From Xanthostigma xanthostigma (lineage: Eukaryota > Arthropoda > Insecta > Raphidioptera > Raphidiidae), in assembly GCA_963575645.1 (NCBI GenBank), contig OY754464.1, forward strand, positions 1,488,001-1,552,000: a stretch of 64,000 nucleotides of DNA. Direction: 5' to 3'. The notes below the pieces were generated by a model. That model was not told the DNA's origin. It worked only from the letters and a program-made list of their open reading frames with translations, and ran no database searches. Made by a program: the position numbers and the translations under genes. How positions within the stretch are numbered: the stretch's first letter is position 1; each line of letters opens with the position of its first letter. This document shows positions 57,214-64,000 of the stretch, piece after piece.

Positions 57214-59341
57214 AGTGTAATGTGAAATAATTTTTAAACGTAAATCAATGCAATTTTTTTTTATTTAAATTATTTTCCAAAAAAAACAAAAAAAATAACA
57301 TAAAAAATACAGAAAAGTTTATTACATAATTAATATTATTTCAAAATATAATGAAAATTATGTAACTACTGTTATTTGCCGAAAATAAAATTTAGAGTGA
57401 GTTTACAAGGCTAAAAACGCCCCATGACATTTCTTATACATTGAACCCAAGGAACTTCATCCACAACTGGAATGCCAGTCTCAATTTTGGCATGATCTGG
57501 TGATGTCAGACCTGCGTTTAAATGTTTCGTTTGTCATCGCCAGCTACAATCGGCAGTTTCCGTTGCGTTAACTGTCAAAATTTTAGTAAAAACAATACAA
57601 GAAACTTAACCTAACTTGTTCGTTACATATTTAGCGGTCTGCGAGTCCCGTGATCTTAATATTCCAGTTATGGGTGACGTTCGATGGTTGAACCCTATTC
57701 CCTCACTACTAAAACTTAAAAAATGAACCGTATTAAGTCAGCTTATTTAAAAATTGAGATTATAAAAATTACTATCAGCAGTTTGATCAGTTCACATTTC
57801 AAACCAAAATAAAAGTGCAAATCACATTCAAGTATAATTTGAAAACAGATTTGTAATAATAGAACTTCTGTATTTTCAACTTCTTCATTCTCACTTCGTG
57901 GCAGCCATAGATCTATTAGAAAAAAAAAACTTTATTCTATTTGAGGTTAGGTCAAATTTCCTTTGGCTGAGCAACTTTGTGAAAGAGGACTTGCGCGAGT
58001 AAAATCATTTGAAAATAGATGGTGTTGAAAATACAAGAGTTCGACTAAAGCATGCGAACTAAAATGAACGTGAAAAAAAACAGATTCAAAAACACATTTA
58101 AAGCAAAAAATTTAATCACATATGGCGTCGAAATTTTTCAAATCGGTTAACCTCTCGAAAAGTTATGGCTGAACATACATAAAAAAATATACGCGTCGAA
58201 TATCGAACCTCGTGTTTTTTGAAGTCGGTTAAAAACACAATTTGGTCCCTTCTTAACCATAAAATTTTATTAATGGATCTATATTTCCAGAGCTATACTC
58301 TCGTTTTTGGCAAACTTATGATTTAATTATTTGTTTCATGTGTTTTTGAGTGTCATGTTTTTAAAAATTCGTCTTAACTCACATTCCGTCATGAAAAAAT
58401 GTACTTTTAAAAGATGAAAAAAATGCGTCTCGTATATCTCCGACTTTGTTGCAATTGGCTATCGTCAGATTACAAGTTTAACGCGAATTTTAAGCGCTAT
58501 TATTATTGACGACTTAAAATTAAGTTTTTTCGAAAAACTTAAAAAAAAAATACAGGACGCCACTGGTGACACATACCGTCCTAAGATAGCAGCCATCTTA
58601 GAAAAAGTCTCAATTAAAATAATTAAACAATTTTAAGGCCTGTCGAAAAAGCAGCTGGCAAAATTAAAATTTCGCGAAATGATAAAATAAATTGAAAAAT
58701 TAGCCCACTACTAGTAAAATTTCAAAAAAACATAAAGATTACACGTTTTGTATAGGGTGTTACAAAAACATGTGTCAGAAAATAAGTTTGATTCTTTGGC
58801 TAATTTTAAGAAAAAAAGTTCCTAAAAGGTCCGCAAACGGGCCGTTTTCGAAATATGGAGTGTCAAAATACAATTTTCGAACTAAGATGTAGGTCGGAAA
58901 CCTGCATTACTTTAGGAGGAGACCATTTTACACAATTGTTGTGATTTTGCTTGTTTTTTATGTTATTTGCTTAGTTTTGTAAAATAAAAGTTTTGTGCTC
59001 AAGTTGCTATTTTTCACATCATTATAAAAAGTCATTTTTCTCTAAAACGGTTCACTTTAGAGTTTTTGACCAGAAGCACCTTTTTTTGTGTAAAAAACAT
59101 TGGCTGATCAAAAAGTGCTTTCAGAATGCCAATTTCTCCACTGTCATAGAGGCAGAAAAACTTCACAAAATCTCCGTCAGAGGAACTTTTCTTCTTAGAA
59201 TCAACCCAAGAATCACACCTTTTTTTCCGACGCATATTTAGATACCAAATTTGCGAGTTTGTCATATTAAAAATAAATCGTTTAAAACTCCCTTCGATAA
59301 AATAGTCTAGTCTGCAAACACGGACGCTCAATTTATAATTT
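57214..59341. other. region downstream of the DIAP2-like gene
   Basis: AT-rich. The part near 59000-59340 is probably 3' untranslated sequence of the minus-strand gene, but no polyadenylation site is clear. The overlapping 82- and 99-aa frames there lack domain features. Confidence 0.35.
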
Positions 59342-59953
59342 CTAAGAAAAAAATGTTCTAACGTTTGCTTTTATTGGAGACCTACAAACGGGGCAATCGA
59401 TTAAACTTGGAGCACATTGAACACAAGTCGCTAAATGGCCACACGGTAAGAAAACCACACCGACTTCTTTATCTAAACATATTTTACAAAGTCTGGCATC
59501 TTTCAGTCGTCTATTTTCTTCCTCCAGCGTTAACGGAGTTTCATTTTCTTCCGGTTTCTTATCAGGCACGTTTTTATTATCGTCCGATTTAGCTTCCGCT
59601 TTTACTGTCGGCGGCGCTGTCCAACAAAATCTAGTATCACTGTCGGCCGATCGCATCACCGAATTAAGGGCTTTCGATAGCTCCGAACATTGTTCGTTTT
59701 CATTCGAAGGCTCACTGTCTTCCCACTGCAAATTAAGGGCCGCTTCTATCAAAGCGTCCGGCGTTGAAAACGGAACGCCGAACGTTGCTAATCTCTGTCG
59801 CAAGGCCTGCTTGATTCGGTCGACTTGAATGCCGACTTCGAGAACTGTCTTAACTATCGGTGTATTTAATAACTGCTCTACTTCCGCGTCTGTCTGCCGT
59901 TGAGAAAATGTTATGTCGCAATTTTGACTCGACGGACTCTGTTTAAACGAAAA
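59342..59953 (-). CDS. Diap2: DIAP2-like exon 4
   Basis: Acceptor ...TTTTTTTCAG. Encodes a helical segment ([21 protein letters not shown]-like), an acidic Lys/Glu linker and the RING ending NVRTFFS. Confidence 0.85.
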   Translation of the reverse strand, partial: FSFKQSPSSQNCDITFSQRQTDAEVEQLLNTPIVKTVLEVGIQVDRIKQALRQRLATFGVPFSTPDALIEAALNLQWEDSEPSNENEQCSELSKALNSVMRSADSDTRFCWTAPPTVKAEAKSDDNKNVPDKKPEENETPLTLEEENRRLKDARLCKICLDKEVGVVFLPCGHLATCVQCAPSLIDCPVCRSPIKANVRTFFS

Positions 59954-62900
59954 CTGAAAAAAATGAAAATTGTTTTAAAATAGTATCAGAAATATCGTCA
60001 CTACTGGCTACAAAATACTTACGTCAATATTTGATTGTTTGTGTTTAACTACAAATGAAGCACCTTTAACAAGCTGCACAAAGTCACATTGGGGAAACCA
60101 TTTAGCATGTTCTTCCCACGGCACATCATTGGGATCCCAATGTCTAAGTCCACCATCGCAATGAAAGCAACGAACCTATAAAAACCTCAATTAGTTAAAA
60201 AAAAAATTTGAAAAGAAGTTTGACCCTGCAGGCCATCCCTGTAACTTCCCGCTATTTTCGAGTTCAAAACGCTCAAAAATATATCAAATATAGCAAGAAG
60301 TTTATTTTTTAGCTCTTCGAGCTCAAAAAAAAAAAACACTGTTATGAAATTTTCGTTCACGATATCTCATGAACAAATGAACCGATTTTGATGCGATTTG
60401 CGGCAGTCGACGCAATTTTTTATCCTAAAAAAGTAATTTATGACAGAAAAATCGATCTCATAGGAATTTTACGAGCAATTTAAAAAAAGCACTTTTTTAC
60501 AAATTTTTCGTTCAAGATATCTCGTGAACAAATGAGCCGATTTTGATGCGGTTTGCGGCGATCGACGCAGTTTTTTTAACCTAAGAAAGTAAATTATTAC
60601 AAAAAAATCGATTTGATAAGAATTTTACGAGTAATTGTAAAAAATTACTTTTTTCCTAATTTTTCGTTCACGTTAGCTCATGAACAAATTAACCAATTTT
60701 GATCTGGTTTGCGGCGATCGACGCAGTTTTTTTAGCCTAAGAAAGTAATTTATTACAAAAAAATCGATATGATAACAATTTTAGGAGTCATTTTAAAAAA
60801 ACACTTTTTTACGATTTTTTCGTTCACGGTATCTCGTGAACAAATGAACCGATTTTGATGCGGTTTGCGGAAATCGACGCAGTTTGTTAAGGAGAAGAGC
60901 TGATTAGATTTTGGAATTAATCGGTTTAGTAGTTTAGAAAATATTTTACAAAAACAAATTTTTAAAAATTTTTGAACTTGTTTTTTTAAGATTTCTCAAA
61001 ATTTTTTGGGCCGAATCGTTTCAAATTTTCAGGAAGTCTAAGTTCACCAAGATCACGTCAGATGCCGCAAACCGCGTTTCAGTCGGACACTCTGTTCAAA
61101 AGATATAAAAGGTTTACATACATACACACACACACATACAGCTCTACGAACATCATCGCCAAAATAGTTTCAATAGCTCAAAACGTCGAGATCTGGCGAA
61201 AACTCGATTTTCGAAAATCGGGGTGAAACCAATAACTTCCCGATTTTTGAAAAAAAAAAATTTTTTTTAAAGCGGGAAGTTAAAAACCGCCGGATTGCAA
61301 TATTCATTGGATCATTGAGTGGCCGTCCAATCTCTAATCTCTAAATATTATAAAACAAAGTCGTTATTTTTGTGTGTCTGTGCCTTCGCTTAGTTATTCT
61401 AAACCTCGCAATGGATTTTAATGCAGTATTCATCATCATTTAGAGAATATAGCCCGGAAGGATTGTATTTAAAATACATTCATATTAGATTAATTAAATA
61501 TAGTAGAGAAATCTCGATGTTTGTAATCAAGTCGTAAAAAGATACTTTTAGGACGCTTATATGGCTTACGCTGACTAAACCACAAGAGATACATCAAATT
61601 AATATATTGCAGAAATGTAGGTCTTAAAAATGTCTACAGAAAAGTCTGAAATAGCATATGTCTATCTTTGAAGGATGATCCACAGTAACCATTTTTATCT
61701 TTCAAAAGTTTGATAAAAAATAATGAGTTATTTACAAAGCTACTTTGACACATATGGTGTTAATCCTTAACCAATTAAATATATTAATTGTCTTAGGTAT
61801 TTAAATTAGATAAAAATTGACCTTGACATCATAACATTTAAATGATTACCTCAGAAGATATCAAATTTAAAAATTACTCGCAATAAAATAATTACGGTTT
61901 ACTTGCTTGTTGATACTTGCGGAACTAGTTATTAATCCTTACAGAATTAAGTATGTTATCTTTAGTAGACAATCTACAAATTCGAGCGAAACCAGACCGG
62001 GCCGCTAGTATATTGATATTAAAATTACTGAAAACACTTGAAAATAATATTTACCTGGTCTGTGATTCCAGTATAGAAAAAACCAGCCTCGGCAAGTATT
62101 TCGGGCGTTTGTACTAAATTCGGCCAATTCGTAAACGTTTTTAATCGCGAATCGAGCGTTGCGTATTTAGAATAACGCGGCGCCGTATGAGCTTGTATTC
62201 CTAATTCATTATAATTATCATGGCCGACCATTTTCGCATTGTCGAGGACATTTGGAAGTCCTGTCGAAACATTATTACTCGTATCGGTTTCAGTTCTGTC
62301 TCCACTTTGCTGATCGCGCGTAAGTCTTCTTGCAAACTGACAGGTAGGAAAATGTCTTCTGTGCTCGCATACTGGATCGTCGCCTATTTCCCAACGACCT
62401 TTAAACAATGACAGACCGACAATTAAGAAACATCAAACACAGGGTACACTCCAAAATGCGCTGGGACGCAAATCTCTTCCTCTAAACTTCCTAAGAGTCA
62501 GGGGCGCCGACTTTTAGCAAACCCAGTGGATACTCGTTTGTGCACGACGTACTCGGTTCACCAATCATCATTGAATAAATGAATCCGTCCACCAATCATC
62601 ATTGAGTAAATGAGTCCGTCCACCAATCATCATTGAGTAAATGAGTCCGTTCACCAATCATCACTGAGTAAACGAGTTCGTCCACCAATCATCATTGAGT
62701 AAACGAGTTCGTCCACCAATCATCATTGAGTAAACGGGTCCGTCCATCAATAAATCAATGAGTTAACGGTACGTCCTGAACATCAGATGGACCCGTTTTT
62801 TGGGACGGAATAATCATGAAAAAGCCTATAATGTCGTTTGACCTCCTCTATACCTATATATTTCGTGTACATAAAATGTAGGTACCGGGCGCATGAAGTA

Positions 62901-63726
62901 TCTAAAAGGATTATGAAACTATCCAGGGTAGACTAAATTCACAGGCAATGTCTATGAATGTACTAAATGACACGAAATAATCACACTATAAGAATACTTG
63001 GTTTTTAGCGTGGGCCCAAAATTAGTGTCTCTAAAGTTTGAATTTCAATAATCTTAAAAACGTGCGTGTTTTATTGTTTCAGTATCTTTATACCAAAGAT
63101 TCCAACCCACCTTCAAGAGATATTGAAGTTGTTAGTATCAAATAAAAAAAAAATAATAAAAGGATCTTACCAACTATTCCATTACAAAAAGCGCAGCGAA
63201 CTTTGTCAGTTTCTTTAAGATAGAAAAAGCCAGCCATTGCTAATCTTTCTGGTTGAACAATTTCAGGAATTGGCCAGTTAGTAAATGTTGCCAGTCTTTC
63301 AGCCTCGTCAGTCATTATATTATTAAGTGTACGAATAAATGATGTTGAAACAGACGGCAAGGTCACCGGTGATGTAGAGGAACTACTATTATGTAAAGGG
63401 ACAGTTTCTAAAGGAGAAATGTTCATAGTACTTTCATTTGCAATTACATTACTATTTGAGGCGTTTATTGAAGTGTTTAGTAAAGGCACATTTCCAGAAT
63501 TATTAGGATTCACTATAAATGGACAATTGGGATCGAGTCTTCTATGCTTTGACATAATTACATCACCGTAATTCAAATCAGTAATTTTTCCACCACAACA
63601 AAAACATTGTATTTCTAATTCATGTCCCGTATAAAAAAAACCTGTTCTGGCCAAACGTCGAGGTTCTACTGCAGCATTTGCAGGCCACGATTCAAAAGTG
63701 CGTAGTCTATTTTCCTCAATATTCAT
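59342..63726 (-). CDS. Diap2: DIAP2-like inhibitor of apoptosis (4 coding exons, 554 aa)
   Basis: Coding exons are 63726-63171, 62398-62055, 60175-60023 and 59953-59342. Predicted protein: BIR1 (about residues 5-72), a Ser/Asn-rich linker, BIR2 (140-207), BIR3 (266-336), a helical region that may be a UBA domain (about 370-420), an acidic linker, and a C-terminal C3HC4 RING (506-554; CKIC...CGH...CPVC). Each BIR shows C-x2-C-x16-H-x6-C. In BIR2 the spacing is restored only by the proposed exon 1-2 junction, which supports it. BIR1 lacks the usual Trp after the second Cys. Three BIRs plus RING and no CARD is the DIAP2/XIAP layout; in insects DIAP2 is an E3 ubiquitin ligase of IMD immune signalling and caspase control. 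Start chosen at the first Met, five residues before BIR1. No frame damage is seen. Confidence 0.9.
60023..60175 (-). CDS. Diap2: DIAP2-like exon 3
   Basis: Acceptor ...TTTTTATAG. Encodes [20 protein letters not shown] and the rest of BIR3. Donor GTAAGTATT. 51 codons, phase 0 at both ends. Confidence 0.85.
60340..60900. repeat. 155-bp tandem repeat in intron 2
   Basis: Units begin TTTCGTTCAC near 60351, 60506, 60662 and 60818. Each contains ATCTCGTGAACAAATGA and TGCGGTTTGCGG. The intron also carries a Helitron-like tail ending CCGGGCCGCTAG at 62008. Confidence 0.8.
61970..62008 (+). mobile_element. Helitron-like tail in intron 2
   Basis: GAGCGAAACCAGACCGGGCC then GCTAG before T, matching the tail family at 47850-48073. 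Confidence 0.55.
62055..62398 (-). CDS. Diap2: DIAP2-like exon 2
   Basis: Acceptor ...GTTTAAAG, then [19 protein letters not shown] finishes BIR2. It ends in the first part of BIR3 ([10 protein letters not shown]), donor GTAAATATT. Confidence 0.85.
62557..62760. repeat. 31-bp minisatellite in intron 1
   Basis: About six units of CACCAATCATCATTGAGTAA plus 11 bases (62559, 62590, 62621, 62652, 62683, 62714). Each has CCAAT followed by ATCATTGA. Confidence 0.85.
63171..63726 (-). CDS. Diap2: DIAP2-like exon 1
   Basis: Encodes BIR1, the linker and the first half of BIR2, ending ...CNGIV plus one base. The donor is GTAAGATCC at 63170. Confidence 0.85.
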
Positions 63727-64000
63727 TTTTTATAAAGTAATATATCGATTAGGAAAATATAATAACCTATTAGAATTACAATTAATATTGTAGAACTGAA
63801 ATTTATACTACAAAATATTTGGGCACATTTTTTAATACTTTATCAATAGCACTATGTAGATTTTAATGTAGACGAATTTAATTGTATAAAAACATTAAAC
63901 AGAACTGTCAAATACTGTCAAATTTGCAAACGCAATTTTTTGACATTCCTAGAACAGCCAGCTGTTTATGCAAAAATTTAAAGACCGTAGCTTCATCTAT
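63727..64000 (-). promoter_or_regulatory. upstream region of the DIAP2-like gene
   Basis: AT-rich 5' leader and presumed promoter. No TATA or initiator could be assigned with confidence. Confidence 0.35.

Noticed and set aside
62220-62411. 63-aa plus-strand frame
   Set aside because: Antisense shadow of DIAP2-like exon 2.

Overview
This is a stretch of AT-rich animal nuclear DNA, almost certainly insect. The evidence is a spliced inhibitor-of-apoptosis gene of the DIAP2 type, short spliceosomal introns, tRNA-derived SINEs, Helitrons ending in CTAG, and many hAT, Harbinger and piggyBac-type MITEs. I cannot fix the order (Hemiptera and Lepidoptera both seem possible). Gene density is very low: one intact host gene, and one large virus-like mobile element with its own small gene set. 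Almost everything else is transposon-derived.

Layout. 1-4730: an hAT transposase remnant, a Harbinger-type MITE, a mariner-like transposase tail between two direct repeats, and otherwise unassigned AT-rich DNA. 4731-22511: a 17.8 kb element with about 1 kb nearly identical terminal inverted repeats, termini AG...CT, and a perfect 6-bp target duplication (GAAAGA). These are the structural hallmarks of Maverick/Polinton elements. I recognise none of the usual Polinton genes (polymerase B, integrase, packaging ATPase, protease, capsid) among its open frames. Its right third holds a compact cluster of small genes: a Cys-rich protein (frameshifted), a possible OB-fold-like protein with a 5' leader intron and a tail made from an inserted transposon, a small basic peptide, a 279-aa unknown protein, and a frame resembling PPP1R15/GADD34, the cofactor that directs protein phosphatase 1 to eIF2alpha. 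That last frame is broken by one in-frame stop, and its 3' part is duplicated in tandem.

22518-59300: a graveyard of dispersed repeats with no convincing host gene. It includes two hAT MITEs with clear 8-bp target duplications, a piggyBac MITE nested in another element, several foldback elements, Helitron tails, a LINE 3' end and tRNA-SINEs. 59342-63726 (minus strand): a four-exon DIAP2-like gene (three BIR domains, linker region, RING; 554 residues predicted). Its splice junctions are confirmed by the conserved zinc-ligand spacing across them.

The most interesting part is the Polinton-like element. Its near-identical ends and intact target duplication suggest recent movement, although its coding capacity is partly broken, so it may have been mobilised in trans. 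A captured eIF2alpha-phosphatase cofactor and dense CCAAT-box arrays in the ends both suggest viral ancestry.
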